Source: Kosakonia radicincitans DSM 16656
Lineage (GTDB): Bacteria; Pseudomonadota; Gammaproteobacteria; Enterobacterales; Enterobacteriaceae
Assembly (NCBI RefSeq): GCF_000280495.2
Contig: NZ_CP018016.1
Coordinates: 4,030,001-4,094,000 of the forward strand
DNA: 64,000 nucleotides
Reading direction: 5' to 3'
In this document: positions 1-9,642 of the stretch, piece by piece
Numbering within the stretch: position 1 is the first letter of the stretch
How the letters are laid out: every line of letters begins with the position of its first letter
Notes under the pieces: generated by a model
Told to the model about the DNA's origin: nothing
Database searches by the model: none
The model's input: the letters and a program-made list of their open reading frames with translations, nothing else
Position numbers and translations under genes: made by a program

Positions 1-2243
1 GTGGAAACCAGTGATTGCAGCTCTTTCACCGAAACGCCATAACGCGCGGCCTGCGCCCGGTTGATGTTGATATCGACATAGCGCCCGCCCGCCAGCCTTT
101 CCGCCAGTGCCGAAGTCACTCCCGGCACGGTTTTCACAACCTGCTCGATTTGCTGCGCCACGCGCTCGATATCGGCGATGTTATTACCGTTCACCTTTAT
201 GCCGACCGGGCTTTTAATACCGGTCGCCAACATATCCAGGCGGTTACGGATCGGCGGTACCCAGACATTCGCAATCCCCGGAATACTCACGGTCTTATCC
301 AGCTCATCAACCAGTTTCTCCGGCGTCATTCCAGGGCGCCACTGGTCACGCGGTTTAAAGCGGATGGTCGTTTCCACCATGGTGAGCGGCGCAGGATCCG
401 TTGCCGTCTCCGCCCTTCCCGCTTTACCAAACACGCTTTCCACTTCCGGCACGCTTTTGATCAGCCGATCGGTTTGCTGCAACAAACGGCTGGCTTCACG
501 GGCGGAAATCCCCGGTAGCGTCGAGGGCATATACAATAAATCGCCTTCATCGAGCGGCGGCATAAACTCACTGCCCAGACGACTTAACGGCCACAGCGTC
601 GCCACCAGCAACAGCAGCGCAATGCCCAGCGTCGCTTTCGGCCATGCCAGCACTTTATCCAGTAGCGGCTCGTACAGACGGATCAGAAAGCGGTTAATCG
701 GATTTGCTTTTTCATCGGGGATTTTGCCGCGAATAAACAACCCCATCAGCACCGGTACAAGCGTGATCCCAAGCCCTGCCGCAACCGCCATCGCCCAGCT
801 TTTGGTAAATGCCAGCGGGGAAAACATGCGCCCTTCCTGCGCTTCTAGCGAAAACACCGGAATAAATGACAGCGTGATGATCAACAGGCTGCAAAACAGA
901 GCAGGACCAACTTCCACCGCCGCCCGCTCTGAACAGCGCCAGTAATCAGCACTCGTCGGTTGACGATCGGGGTTATCATGTCGCCACTGCTCCATCACCT
1001 TATGCATGTTCTCGATCATCACAATCGCGGCATCCACCATGGCGCCAATGGCGATGGCAATCCCGCCAAGCGACATAATGTTGGCGTTGATGCCCTGATA
1101 GTGCATGACAATAAACGCGCCAAGAATCCCCAGCGGCAACGAGACAATGGCCACCAGCGCAGAGCGGAAGTGGAACAAGAACAGCGTACAAACCAGAGCA
1201 ACAACGATAAACTCTTCAATCAGTTTATGGGTGAGCGTCTCAACCGCATGCTCAATCAGCGTTGAACGGTCATAAACCGGTACGATCTCCACCCCGGCGG
1301 GCAGCGTTTTCTGTATTTCACCCAATTTGGCTTTAACGGCGTGGATAGTATCCAGCGCATTTTTGCCGTAACGCATGACGATAATACCGCCTGCAACTTC
1401 CCCTTCGCCGTTGTACTCCGCCACGCCGCGTCGTAGTTCCGGACCCAACCGCACCGTCGCCACATCTGAAAGCATCACCGGCACGCCCTCGCGGCTGGCG
1501 ATCACTATCTGACGAAAATCCGACAACTGCCGCAAATAGCCGGTTGTACGCACCATGAACTCGGCTTCGCCCATCTCCAGCAGCGCGCCGCCGCTCTCCT
1601 GGTTTGCCGCCTGCACCGCATTGACAATCTGTTCATGGGTAATATTCAGCGCCCGCATTCGTGCCGGATCCGGCACAATCTGATACTGACGTACCATCCC
1701 GCCAACACTGGCGACCTCCGCCACGTTCGGCACCGTTTTTAGCTCGAACTTCAGCGTCCAGTCCTGTAAAGCGCGTAGATCCGCCAGATTGTGCTTACCG
1801 CTGCGATCGACCAGTGCATACTCATAAATCCAGCCAACGCCGGTAGCATCCGGCCCCAGCCCGACGTTTACCCCGGCAGGCAGCGAGGACTGGATCTGGC
1901 TAAGATTCTCCAGCACCCGCGATCGCGCCCAATAGAGATCGGTATCGTCCTCGAATAAAACATACACATAGGAATCGCCGAACATCGAATAGCCACGTAC
2001 CGTTTTTGCGCCCGGCACGGAAAGCATGGCAGTGGTGAGTGGATAGGTGACCTGGTCTTCAATAATTTGCGGCGCTTTGCCCGGATAGCTGGCGCGAATA
2101 ATCACCTGCACATCCGACAAATCCGGTAGTGCATCGAGCGGTGCGCGTTGAACCGCCCAGATCCCCCAGCCGGTCAGCACCAGAGCGGCCAGCAGGATCA
2201 ACAAGCGATTGCGCAGCGAGGCACGAATAACGGCGGCGATCAT
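1..2243 (-). CDS. cusA: Copper/silver RND efflux pump CusA, N-terminal part (cut by window edge)
   Basis: Inner-membrane proton-driven RND transporter that exports Cu(I)/Ag(I) through a tripartite complex. The reading frame runs without a stop from the ATG at 2243 to base 1, so about 747 N-terminal residues are present and the rest lies outside. It starts [18 protein letters not shown], followed by the family signature [14 protein letters not shown]. Further on are the conserved stretch [17 protein letters not shown] and the transmembrane segment with [20 protein letters not shown]. It overlaps the adaptor gene stop as ATGA, with GAGGAG just upstream, which implies translational coupling. CusA, SilA and the wider heavy-metal RND family look alike here. 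The metal is inferred from the CusF-like partners. Confidence 0.93.
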   Translation of the reverse strand, partial: MIAAVIRASLRNRLLILLAALVLTGWGIWAVQRAPLDALPDLSDVQVIIRASYPGKAPQIIEDQVTYPLTTAMLSVPGAKTVRGYSMFGDSYVYVLFEDDTDLYWARSRVLENLSQIQSSLPAGVNVGLGPDATGVGWIYEYALVDRSGKHNLADLRALQDWTLKFELKTVPNVAEVASVGGMVRQYQIVPDPARMRALNITHEQIVNAVQAANQESGGALLEMGEAEFMVRTTGYLRQLSDFRQIVIASREGVPVMLSDVATVRLGPELRRGVAEYNGEGEVAGGIIVMRYGKNALDTIHAVKAKLGEIQKTLPAGVEIVPVYDRSTLIEHAVETLTHKLIEEFIVVALVCTLFLFHFRSALVAIVSLPLGILGAFIVMHYQGINANIMSLGGIAIAIGAMVDAAIVMIENMHKVMEQWRHDNPDRQPTSADYWRCSERAAVEVGPALFCSLLIITLSFIPVFSLEAQEGRMFSPLAFTKSWAMAVAAGLGITLVPVLMGLFIRGKIPDEKANPINRFLIRLYEPLLDKVLAWPKATLGIALLLLVATLWPLSRLGSEFMPPLDEGDLLYMPSTLPGISAREASRLLQQTDRLIKSVPEVESVFGKAGRAETATDPAPLTMVETTIRFKPRDQWRPGMTPEKLVDELDKTVSIPGIANVWVPPIRNRLDMLATGIKSPVGIKVNGNNIADIERVAQQIEQVVKTVPGVTSALAERLAGGRYVDININRAQAARYGVSVKELQSLVS

Positions 2244-3697
2244 TTCATCTCCTCCTGCATCGGCATCAGGTGAGTGATGACTGCGCCCTCTTCATCATCC
2301 AGTACAAAGCTGAACATCACTGTCTCGCCCGGCTTGACACTGGGATCGGGTTGTTTGAGCACGAAGTCCATCGTCATCGCTCCCCAGTTCAGTGCCGGAA
2401 TGGGTTGGTGCGACAGGGTAATACTGCCTGCTTCGATGGCTTTCACCACGCCGGTTCCCTCGTAAGTCTCGACTTTTTTCGCCGCTGGCTGTTGTTGCGC
2501 CTGCTGTTCCGGCAATGCACTGCGCAAACTGGCTTCCGAATCAATCAGGAACTGGCCGGAAGTGACCACGTTGTCACCTTCCTTGACGCCGGACAGCACT
2601 TCAGTCCAGCCTTGCGCCGTGCGCCCGGTCGTCACGTTTGCCGCCTGGAAGTGGCCATCGCCCGTAGCCAGCAGCACACGGCTGGCAGCCCCCGTTGCAA
2701 TCAGCGCCTCTTCCGGGATCGCCAGCACTGCCGGTTGCCGTGCAGATTCCGGCTGCGTCACGGTGAGAAACATACCGGGTTTGAGTTTTTGCTGCGGATT
2801 ATCGAGCACAATGCGCGCTTTCAGCGTACGGGTGGTGGTCTCCAGTTGCGGCAACAATTCGCTGACGCGGCCATGAAACTGCTCGCCCGGCCAGCTTGCA
2901 GAAGTTGCTATCACTTCGCTGCCTGCACTGAGCGCCTGTGCCTGGCTTTGCGGATAATCGACAACCAGCCACACCGGATCGAGGCTGGCGAGCTCAAACA
3001 GGGTTTGCGTGGCGGCCACTTGTGCGCCTTCACGGGAATCCAGCTTGACCACGTAACCGTCGCGATCGGCTCGCAGAGTCAGGCGGGTTTGTGGTTTTCC
3101 GCTGCGCTCGACAGCGCGGATAATCGCTTCCGGCATAAACTGCAATGCCAGACGTTCGCGGGCAGCGCGCGTCAGTTCGCCATCGCCCAGGTGGCGTACC
3201 GCCAGATACTCCTGCTGAGAAGTCGTCCATTGCGGGATCCACAACTGTGCCAGCGCTTCGCCTTTTTTCACCCACTGCTGCGGCGCACGGACAAACAGTT
3301 TTTCTACCACGCCCGCCGCCGGAGAAGGCACGCTCTGGATGCTGCGTTCATCGGTGGTTACGGTGGCAAATGCAGAGAAGGCGCTACCGAGAACGCGTTT
3401 TTCCACTTTTGCCGTGGTCATGCCGAGATTCTGCTGCTGCTGCGCACTTACGCTCACACCGCCGATGGCCGGGGCTTCATCGGCATAACGTGGTTTGAGT
3501 GGCATATCCATAAACGGTGATTTTCCGGGTTTGTCAAAACGCTGATCCGGTACCATTGGGTCGTACCAGTAGAGCACTTTGCGTTCCTGCGCTTGTTCGC
3601 CGGATGCGGCAGGCGCGGTGTGTTGCCGCCCGATAAAATAGCCTGCGCCCGCTGCGACACATGCGGCGATCGCGACAGCCAAGAGGGTCTTCTTCAT
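2240..3697 (-). CDS. cusB: CusB-like periplasmic adaptor with C-terminal CusF-like domain
   Basis: Membrane fusion protein of 485 residues that links the RND pump to the outer membrane channel. The chosen ATG ([21 protein letters not shown]) follows AGGAG and shares one base with the upstream stop (TGATG). A longer frame upstream lacks support. Order of parts: membrane anchor; a heavy-metal-binding motif around [12 protein letters not shown]...MDMPLKP; barrel-sandwich and beta-barrel adaptor region; then, after a Gln/Ala-rich linker, a C-terminal domain with NWGAMTMDF. That tail matches the Trp/Met copper site of CusF. E. coli CusB is about 407 residues and lacks such a tail, so this adaptor carries its own metallochaperone module. 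Confidence 0.9.
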   Translation of the reverse strand: MKKTLLAVAIAACVAAGAGYFIGRQHTAPAASGEQAQERKVLYWYDPMVPDQRFDKPGKSPFMDMPLKPRYADEAPAIGGVSVSAQQQQNLGMTTAKVEKRVLGSAFSAFATVTTDERSIQSVPSPAAGVVEKLFVRAPQQWVKKGEALAQLWIPQWTTSQQEYLAVRHLGDGELTRAARERLALQFMPEAIIRAVERSGKPQTRLTLRADRDGYVVKLDSREGAQVAATQTLFELASLDPVWLVVDYPQSQAQALSAGSEVIATSASWPGEQFHGRVSELLPQLETTTRTLKARIVLDNPQQKLKPGMFLTVTQPESARQPAVLAIPEEALIATGAASRVLLATGDGHFQAANVTTGRTAQGWTEVLSGVKEGDNVVTSGQFLIDSEASLRSALPEQQAQQQPAAKKVETYEGTGVVKAIEAGSITLSHQPIPALNWGAMTMDFVLKQPDPSVKPGETVMFSFVLDDEEGAVITHLMPMQEEMK

Positions 3698-4950
3698 CAC
3701 ATCAACTCCTGCGGGATCAACCAACGGATCGCGGCCCATTTCTGCGCCATCTCTTTCTCGGCCTGATTAACGGCCAGCTCGCTGTCGAGGACGTTACGGC
3801 GCGCTTCCAGCAGCGCCGACAAATCCGACTGCCCGGAACGATACTGGGCTGCCAGCAAGGTGGCGCGCTGACGCACCATCGGCAGCACTTCATCGCGCTG
3901 GCGCATCCACAGCGTTTGCGCCGCGTTGTACTCAGCAATCAGAGAATGCAGTTGCGCCATATGATCCCGCTCGGCCAGCGCCAGTTGATCGTTGGCTTGC
4001 ATGGTGCGCGAGACATCCGCAGCGTGATCTTTATCCTGACGATGGGACTGGAACAGCGGCAGGTCGACGGTGAACATCACCCCGGCCATATCCTCGTAAC
4101 CTTCAGCGCGACGTCCGTACCACACTTCAACTTCCACATCCGGAATGGCCGCAATCGCTGACTCCGCCGAACGCGCTTTCGCGCTGTTGGCGGCGCTGGC
4201 GGCAGCGACAATGTCAGGATGCTGAGCAATGCCCTGCTCCAGCGTTTTTTCATCGGCAGGCAAGCGTTGATAACGAGGAAGATCGCCAGAAACGGCAGTC
4301 ACCGTCTCGCCGGTAAGCTGCATCAAGCGGGTTTGCGCCAGTTGCACATCACGTTCGGCGAGGGTGACTTTGTCGCGCATCGCGCTTAAGCCCACGCGAA
4401 ATGCCAGCACGCTGTCCGGCGCGGCATTACCTGCGCCGACGCTGGCGCGCTGTGCGCCCTGCTGGCGTTCCGTTTCTGCCAGCAGCTTACGCGCGGTTTG
4501 CAGCGCCTGTTCTGACAACGCCAGATCGAGCCACGCCTGCGCGGTATCACGCTGTAAATTAGCGCGCACCACTGAGGATTTGGCACTGACGCTCTGCGCT
4601 TCGGCCAGCAGGGTTTCGGCTTTGCGGTCGCGTTTTTCCGCGCTGACGTACTGCTGCATGATGCCGATCCGCTGCATAGTCATTCCCTCACGGGTTAAGC
4701 GGCGGTCATTGTTGCCCTGCACCGGCACGTTTTCGATACCAAATTTCAGTTTTGGATCCGGCAACTGGCGGGCGGAATCCGCCATCGCATCCAGTGCCTG
4801 CGCTTCATTACGGTTGGCGGAAAGTTCGGCAGAGTAGCGTTCCGCGGCGGCCAGGGATTGCGTCAGCGTCAATGGCTCCGCCTGCACGGCGGAGCACATC
4901 AGTCCGAGCAATACCCCACCGAGCCGCAGGCTCAGTGAGTATCGTTTCAT
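3697..4950 (-). CDS. TolC-family outer membrane factor of the metal efflux operon
   Basis: A 417-residue protein with a cleavable signal peptide (MKRYSLSLRLGGVLLGLMCSAVQA). The body is almost entirely helical and rich in Ala, Gln and Glu, as in TolC/CusC/CzcC proteins that trimerise into the outer membrane channel. No lipobox cysteine is visible at the signal peptide end. E. coli CusC is a lipoprotein of about 460 residues, so this shorter protein looks more like CzcC-type factors. It lies between the CusF-like and CusB-like genes and is coupled to the latter. The role as the CusC equivalent is inferred from position and family. Confidence 0.85.
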   Translation of the reverse strand: MKRYSLSLRLGGVLLGLMCSAVQAEPLTLTQSLAAAERYSAELSANRNEAQALDAMADSARQLPDPKLKFGIENVPVQGNNDRRLTREGMTMQRIGIMQQYVSAEKRDRKAETLLAEAQSVSAKSSVVRANLQRDTAQAWLDLALSEQALQTARKLLAETERQQGAQRASVGAGNAAPDSVLAFRVGLSAMRDKVTLAERDVQLAQTRLMQLTGETVTAVSGDLPRYQRLPADEKTLEQGIAQHPDIVAAASAANSAKARSAESAIAAIPDVEVEVWYGRRAEGYEDMAGVMFTVDLPLFQSHRQDKDHAADVSRTMQANDQLALAERDHMAQLHSLIAEYNAAQTLWMRQRDEVLPMVRQRATLLAAQYRSGQSDLSALLEARRNVLDSELAVNQAEKEMAQKWAAIRWLIPQELM

Positions 4951-4962
4951 TGTCGCTCCCGG

Positions 4963-5310
4963 TTATTTTTGTGGCGTCAATGAAACGAGCTGGTAACCGC
5001 TCTCACTCTGAACAAAGGTGAAACTCACCTTGTCGCCCACTTTTACCGCAGGCAACGCGCTGCCCTGCGCCAGTGCGAATTGCATGGTCATTGGCGGCCA
5101 GTTCAGCGCCGGAATAGCAGCGTGAGCGATGGAAACAGAATCGGCGGTGAGTTTTTTGATGGTACCCTGGCTCTGGTATTCCTGAGCCTGCATTGCCGCA
5201 TGTTGCGACATATCGTGCATGCCGTGCATCGCATGCATATCTTCCGCCTGAACAGCGGAAACGGAGAACAACAGCACGCCAGACAGCATGCACAGTACAT
5301 AAGAACGCAT
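4963..5310 (-). CDS. cusF: CusF-like periplasmic copper/silver-binding chaperone
   Basis: Small periplasmic protein of 115 residues that should hand Cu(I)/Ag(I) to the efflux pump. The start at MRSYVLCML is preferred because AGGAG lies seven bases upstream; an earlier in-frame ATG (5331) has no comparable site. A signal peptide is followed by a Met/His-rich stretch (EDMHAMHGMHDMSQHAAM) and then the CusF fold with NWPPMTMQF. The Trp and two Met residues of that motif are the known cation-pi/thioether ligands of CusF. It is 12 bases upstream of the TolC-family gene. The Met/His-rich extension may be an extra metal site. Confidence 0.88.
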   Translation of the reverse strand: MRSYVLCMLSGVLLFSVSAVQAEDMHAMHGMHDMSQHAAMQAQEYQSQGTIKKLTADSVSIAHAAIPALNWPPMTMQFALAQGSALPAVKVGDKVSFTFVQSESGYQLVSLTPQK

Positions 5311-5364
5311 AATAAGACTCCTGTTAATCATAAATTAAATAAAATTCAATGAATTAACAGTTGT

Positions 5365-5739
5365 CTACTCCCTGAACCGGCAAAAACGGATCGTTGCCGG
5401 CGGGCCTGCGGCGGGCGGGGTTAATGACCAACCCTCATCGACGACGGGGGAACAAACCGGCGTAACTTCAGCCAGCGTCAGTGAAACCGGCAGCGCCACC
5501 AGAGGCGGGTGGCCGCTATCCTTCTGTGCTGCATCCGGCACGCAATGCTTTTCGCACAGCGGGGATTTCATCATGTCCATACGCGGTGTCGTATCCGACA
5601 TCATCATATGGCTTATGTGCTGGGTTACTGCTCGCGATTCGTCAACCTGCAAGTCGCAGTGATGAGAAGCAATCGCCACCTGACTCTGGATTAATAGCCA
5701 GCCGAACGCCATCAGCAGCATCAACAGATGCCGCTTCAT
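5365..5739 (-). CDS. Small secreted Cys/His/Met-rich protein heading the metal efflux operon
   Basis: A 124-residue protein if started at MKRHLLMLLMAFGWLL, which gives a good signal peptide. The frame is open upstream to 5847, but that extension adds an unlikely second hydrophobic segment. The mature part has many potential metal ligands: SHHC, HISHMMM, MDMMK and CEKHC. The C-terminus PPATIRFCRFRE follows a proline-rich linker. No strong ribosome site is visible. I do not recognise a named family. The position just before the cusF-like gene on the same strand suggests a copper-binding or copper-sensing accessory protein. That role is inference. Confidence 0.6.
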   Translation of the reverse strand: MKRHLLMLLMAFGWLLIQSQVAIASHHCDLQVDESRAVTQHISHMMMSDTTPRMDMMKSPLCEKHCVPDAAQKDSGHPPLVALPVSLTLAEVTPVCSPVVDEGWSLTPPAAGPPATIRFCRFRE

Positions 5740-5847
5740 AAAGCGAATTCGGTATAGCCATTCAGCGTGCATAAAACACCAGGTCCGTGGGAAATTAACG
5801 GCGAGTATAAGCAGCACTATTTTTATTTTTAAAGATATTTTTAGCAA

Positions 5848-6116
5848 ATTTACGTCTGGCGCTGTATTGAAACCTAAATAACCAAACTAATTAACTAGTT
5901 TTTATCATTTAAAATACAAAATTATCGTAATGCATTCGCTTAACTTATCAACCAGCCATTATTTATTCTGTAGATTGATAGCAAATTCCCGCGATATTTC
6001 CCTCAACATCACGCTTCATTGATTTTAATCATCTACGAACCGCACGTTATTCGGCACATTGCGTTGCTGATTTTTTTACTTACTTATCTTTCAGGTCAAC
6101 CTCCGGGACCAATAAC
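5848..6116. other. AT-rich divergent regulatory region between efflux operon and dcuC
   Basis: A stretch of about 270 bases without a gene, much richer in A and T than either flank. It must hold the promoters of the minus-strand metal efflux operon and of dcuC. Two elements stand out: an inverted repeat AAACTA-N6-TAGTTT at 5884-5901 and an FNR-like site at 6019-6032, listed separately. No convincing CusR-type box was found. Confidence 0.5.
6019..6032 (+). promoter_or_regulatory. FNR-like binding site upstream of dcuC
   Basis: The sequence TTGAT-ttta-ATCAT matches the FNR consensus TTGAT-N4-ATCAA at nine of ten fixed positions. It lies 85 bases before the dcuC start. In E. coli dcuC is switched on anaerobically by FNR, so the site fits the expected control. 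Confidence 0.65.
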
Positions 6117-7493
6117 ATGACTTTAACATTGATCGAACTGCTGATCGGCGTGGTGGTGATTGTCGGCGTTGCGCGCTATATCATCAAAGGCTATTCCGCC
6201 ACCGGCGTGCTGTTTGTCGGCGGTCTGGCGTTATTAATCGTCAGTGCGCTGATGGGGCACAAAATATTACCTGGTAGCGCCACCAGTACCGGTTACAGCG
6301 CCACGGATATTGTCGAATACATTAAAATCCTGCTGATGAGCCGCGGCGGCGATCTCGGCATGATGATCATGATGCTGTGCGGCTTTGCCGCCTATATGAC
6401 GCACATTGGTGCGAACGATATGGTGGTCAAGCTGGCTTCGCGCCCGCTGCGTTTTATCAACTCACCTTATTTGCTGATGATTGCCGCGTACTTCGTTGCC
6501 TGCCTGATGTCATTGGCGGTGTCGTCCGCCACGGGCCTCGGCGTGCTGCTGATGGCAACGCTGTTCCCGGTGATGGTCAACGTCGGGATCAGTCGCGGTG
6601 CGGCAGCGGCGATTTGCGCCTCGCCAGCGGCAATTATTCTCTCGCCCACTTCCGGCGATGTAGTGCTGGCCGCGAAAGCCGCCGAAATGCCGCTGATCGA
6701 TTTTGCCTTCAAAACCACACTGCCAATCTCGATTGCGGCGATTATCGCCATGGCAATCGCGCACTACTTCTGGCAGCGCTTTCTCGATAAAAAAGAGCAC
6801 ATTGTCAGCGAAATGCTGGATGTGAAAGACATCACCACCACGGCGCCGACGTTTTACGCCATTCTGCCGTTTACGCCAATTATCGGCGTGCTGATTTTCG
6901 ACGGTAAATGGGGCCCGGAACTGCACATCATCACCATTCTGGTGATCTGTATGTTGCTGGCAGCAGCGCTGGAATTTTTACGCAGCTTTAATACGCAAAA
7001 AGTCTTCTCCGGGCTGGAAGTGGCATATCGCGGTATGGCCGACGCCTTCGCAGGCGTGGTGATGCTGTTGGTCGCCGCCGGGGTTTTCGCCCAGGGCTTG
7101 AGCACCATCGGCTTTATCCAGAGTCTGATCTCCATCGCCACCTCTTTCGGTTCGGCAAGCATTATTCTGATGCTGGTACTGGTGATCCTCACCATGCTGG
7201 CAGCAATGACCACCGGTTCCGGTAATGCGCCATTTTACGCCTTTGTCGAGATGATCCCGAAACTGGCCCATGAATCCGGCATCAACCCGGCGTATCTGTC
7301 GATCCCGATGTTGCAGGCATCCAACCTCGGTCGCACCATCTCTCCGGTTTCCGGCGTGGTGGTTGCGGTAGCCGGGATGGCGAATATTTCACCGTTTGAA
7401 GTGGTAAAACGTACGTCAGTTCCGGTGATCGTTGGCCTGATTGTGGTGATTATTGCTACTGAATTTCTGGTTCCGGGGGTTGCGGTTCATTAA
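6117..7493 (+). CDS. dcuC: Anaerobic C4-dicarboxylate carrier DcuC
   Basis: Inner-membrane transporter of 458 residues that exports succinate or exchanges it for fumarate during fermentation. The protein is nearly colinear with E. coli DcuC (461 residues). Shared stretches include FIELLIGVVVIVGVARYIIK-like N-terminus, MSRGGDLGMMIMMLCGFAAY and TTGSGNAPFYAFVEMIPKLA, with about a dozen hydrophobic segments. The C-terminus is a few residues shorter than in E. coli. It is a single-gene unit: FNR-like site upstream, rho-independent terminator directly downstream. Confidence 0.97.
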   Translation: MTLTLIELLIGVVVIVGVARYIIKGYSATGVLFVGGLALLIVSALMGHKILPGSATSTGYSATDIVEYIKILLMSRGGDLGMMIMMLCGFAAYMTHIGANDMVVKLASRPLRFINSPYLLMIAAYFVACLMSLAVSSATGLGVLLMATLFPVMVNVGISRGAAAAICASPAAIILSPTSGDVVLAAKAAEMPLIDFAFKTTLPISIAAIIAMAIAHYFWQRFLDKKEHIVSEMLDVKDITTTAPTFYAILPFTPIIGVLIFDGKWGPELHIITILVICMLLAAALEFLRSFNTQKVFSGLEVAYRGMADAFAGVVMLLVAAGVFAQGLSTIGFIQSLISIATSFGSASIILMLVLVILTMLAAMTTGSGNAPFYAFVEMIPKLAHESGINPAYLSIPMLQASNLGRTISPVSGVVVAVAGMANISPFEVVKRTSVPVIVGLIVVIIATEFLVPGVAVH

Positions 7494-7515
7494 TCAACAA
7501 TAAACGCCACTTATG

Positions 7516-7542
7516 AAAAAGCGCCTGCCCGGCGCTTTTTTT
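7516..7542 (+). terminator. Rho-independent terminator of dcuC
   Basis: A GC-rich hairpin AAAAAGCGCC-tgccc-GGCGCTTTTTTT starts 22 bases after the dcuC stop. The stem is perfect and is followed by a seven-T tract. Confidence 0.9.
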
Positions 7543-7593
7543 ATGCTTTAATAACTCATAGTAATTACCCGGACTCACCCATCAGGAAATGAA

Positions 7594-8397
7594 ATGATTA
7601 AAAAGGGACTCTCCATCGGCCTGTGCGTTGCCGCCATCCAGCTCTCTTCTGCGTACGCAGCACCGCTCCAGCCCGAACAATATGGTGATTTCGATCGCTA
7701 TGTGCTGGCACTATCCTGGCAGACCGGATTTTGCCAGAGCTTGCATGACCGCGGGCGTAGCGAACCCGATGAATGCCGTCTGCAAAAAGAGCCCGCCAAT
7801 AAAGCGGATTACCTGACGGTACACGGTCTGTGGCCAGCTCTGCCGAAATCCATCGCCGTGCGCGGCGTCGACGATCGTCGCTGGATGCGTTACGGCTGTG
7901 CTACCCGCCCGGTTCCCAATATGCCGGAAGCCAGAGCCAGCCAGAAATGCGCCGCAGCGGAAACCGGTTTATCGCTCGAAGTGGCGAATAAACTGAATGC
8001 CGTCATGCCCGGTGCAGGCAGCAATACCTGCCTTGAGCGTTATGAATATGCCAAACACGGCGTCTGTTTCGGATTCGATCCGGATGACTATTTCGGTGCG
8101 ATGGTGCGCCTGAACACCGAAATCAAAGCCAGCCCGCTCGGCGTTTTCCTCGCAGAAAATTACGGAAAAACCGTTACCCGCGATGCATTCAACGCAGCCG
8201 TCGCCAAAGCCTACGGCGAGCAAAGCGTGAAAGCGGTGAAGTTGACCTGTAGCGGCAACCCGGCGTGGCTGACGGAGATGCAAATCGCCATCAAAGCTGA
8301 TGCCATCAATGCCCCGCTGGTCAGCGGTTCCCTTTTGCCGCAGCCGCATCCCGGTAACTGCGGGAACAGTTTTGTGATTGATAAGGCGGGTTACTGA
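7594..8397 (+). CDS. rna: Ribonuclease I, T2 family
   Basis: Periplasmic non-specific endoribonuclease of 267 residues (E. coli 268). A signal peptide (MIKKGLSIGLCVAAIQLSSAYA) precedes the T2 fold. Both active-site segments are intact: CAS I at VHGLWP (His77) and CAS II at YEYAKHG (Lys154/His155). Several paired cysteines fit the periplasmic location. The ATG follows CAGGAAATGAA. It scavenges RNA that reaches the periplasm. It is flanked by terminators, so it is probably monocistronic. Confidence 0.96.
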   Translation: MIKKGLSIGLCVAAIQLSSAYAAPLQPEQYGDFDRYVLALSWQTGFCQSLHDRGRSEPDECRLQKEPANKADYLTVHGLWPALPKSIAVRGVDDRRWMRYGCATRPVPNMPEARASQKCAAAETGLSLEVANKLNAVMPGAGSNTCLERYEYAKHGVCFGFDPDDYFGAMVRLNTEIKASPLGVFLAENYGKTVTRDAFNAAVAKAYGEQSVKAVKLTCSGNPAWLTEMQIAIKADAINAPLVSGSLLPQPHPGNCGNSFVIDKAGY

Positions 8398-8485
8398 GCC
8401 GACGATCGGAACATTCATAATTCCGGCAAATGTGCGCCGCATCACTTCACACCGGGCCGCGCTCTCAGTATCATCCGTTGTAGAC

Positions 8486-8517
8486 AAACCCTCGCTGCCC
8501 GTCGGCGAGGGTTTTTC
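8486..8517 (+). terminator. Rho-independent terminator between rna and rnk
   Basis: A 10-bp perfect stem AAACCCTCGC / GCGAGGGTTT with a 9-base loop, followed by TTTCTTT, 89 bases after the rna stop. Confidence 0.85.
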
Positions 8518-8548
8518 TTTGGATCAATCAAACGACATGGAGTAACTG

Positions 8549-8959
8549 ATGTCCAGACCTGCCATTATGATTAATGAGCAAGACGCCGAGCGTCTTGACC
8601 GGTTGCTGGAGCAACCTGATTATGCCAGCCTGCCGGTCGCGGATGCGTTGAATGATGAGCTGGATCGCGCTCAGATGTGCGCGCCGGAAGCGATGCCGCA
8701 CAATGTAGTAACAATGAACAGCACGGTGAAATTCCGCGAACTGAAAAGTGGTGAAGAGCGGGTGCGCACGCTGGTGTATCCGGCGCAAATGACCGACAGC
8801 GCCACGCAGCTTTCCGTGCTGGCACCGGTTGGCGCTGCGCTGCTCGGTTTACGGGTGGGTGACAGCATTCACTGGCAGTTGCCGGGCGGCACCACCACCG
8901 ATCTTGAAGTGCTTGAGCTGCTTTATCAGCCCGAAGCAGCAGGCGATTTCCGGCTTTAA
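8549..8959 (+). CDS. rnk: Rnk, regulator of nucleoside diphosphate kinase (GreA/GreB C-terminal family)
   Basis: Cytoplasmic RNA polymerase-binding protein of 136 residues, the same length as E. coli Rnk. It is named for its effect on nucleoside diphosphate kinase levels. The N-terminal short coiled coil ([25 protein letters not shown]) is followed by the FKBP-like GreA/B domain with [20 protein letters not shown] and [16 protein letters not shown]. Rnk lacks the long acidic Gre hairpin, so it cannot cleave transcripts. ATGGAGTAACTG provides the ribosome site. The rna-rnk-uspG order is as in E. coli relatives. Confidence 0.96.
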   Translation: MSRPAIMINEQDAERLDRLLEQPDYASLPVADALNDELDRAQMCAPEAMPHNVVTMNSTVKFRELKSGEERVRTLVYPAQMTDSATQLSVLAPVGAALLGLRVGDSIHWQLPGGTTTDLEVLELLYQPEAAGDFRL

Positions 8960-9105
8960 TTCCCGCTGCTTTTTCCGCAGAGGATGCGCCCGCATCCTCT
9001 TTCCGTTCCCGCCATCATATTCTTCATATTTGCCATATACGCAGCAAAAAATTCACGCCCTTTATGGTTCAATCAGCACAACATAACCCACAGGGAGAAG
9101 CGTTT

Positions 9106-9534
9106 ATGTATCAGACCATTATTATGCCGGTTGATGTTTTCGAAATGGCGCTGAGTGACAAAGCGGTGCGCCACGCTGAGTTCCTCGCCCAGCGCGAGGG
9201 CGTTATTCATCTTCTGCATGTATTACCCGCTTCCGCCAGCATGAGTCTGCACCGTTTTGCTGCCGATTTGCGCCGCTTCGAAGAGCATTTGCAGCAGGAA
9301 GCGCAAACCCGCCTCGACACCATGAAGACCCATTTTTCCATTGAGCCGTCACGCGTGCGCACCCATGTGCGTTTTGGCAACGTGCGCGATGTGGTCAATG
9401 AGCTGGCCGAAGAACTGCTCGCGGATATGGTGGTTATCGCCTCGCGCAATCCGTCAATTACCACTCACCTGCTCGGCTCCAATGCCGCCAACATCGTGCG
9501 CCACGCGCATATTCCGGTGCTGGTGGTGCGGTAA
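9106..9534 (+). CDS. uspG: Universal stress protein UspG
   Basis: Cytoplasmic universal stress protein of 142 residues (E. coli UspG/YbdQ 142). The start [16 protein letters not shown] was chosen over an upstream in-frame ATG (9064) because GGGAGAAG lies at the right distance. The ATP-binding pattern of the UspFG branch is present as [18 protein letters not shown]. In E. coli UspG interacts with GroEL and rises in stationary phase. The bidirectional terminator downstream separates it from ahpF, which converges on it. Confidence 0.96.
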   Translation: MYQTIIMPVDVFEMALSDKAVRHAEFLAQREGVIHLLHVLPASASMSLHRFAADLRRFEEHLQQEAQTRLDTMKTHFSIEPSRVRTHVRFGNVRDVVNELAEELLADMVVIASRNPSITTHLLGSNAANIVRHAHIPVLVVR

Positions 9535-9546
9535 ATATTGTTGGGT

Positions 9547-9570
9547 TGCCGGATGGCGCTAATGCCATCC
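9547..9570. repeat. REP-like element after uspG
   Basis: TGCCGGATGGCGCTAATGCC followed by ATCC resembles one arm of an enterobacterial REP (palindromic unit). It sits directly between the uspG stop and the terminator. It is degenerate on the right arm. Confidence 0.4.
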
Positions 9571-9572
9571 TG

Positions 9573-9614
9573 CATAAAAAAAGAGGCTACCCGAAGGTAG
9601 CCTCTTTTTTTTAT
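9573..9614. terminator. Bidirectional terminator between convergent uspG and ahpF
   Basis: CATAAAAAAAGAGGCTAC-ccgaag-GTAGCCTCTTTTTTTTATG forms a perfect stem with A and T tracts on either side. It can stop both uspG (plus) and ahpF (minus) transcripts. Confidence 0.92.
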
Positions 9615-9642
9615 GCAGGTATTGCTTACTTTCTTATTTTGC

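Noticed and set aside
2270..3520. A 416-codon open frame opposite the adaptor gene
   Set aside because: Shadow of cusB; no ribosome site, Cys/His/Arg-rich product, no family resemblance.
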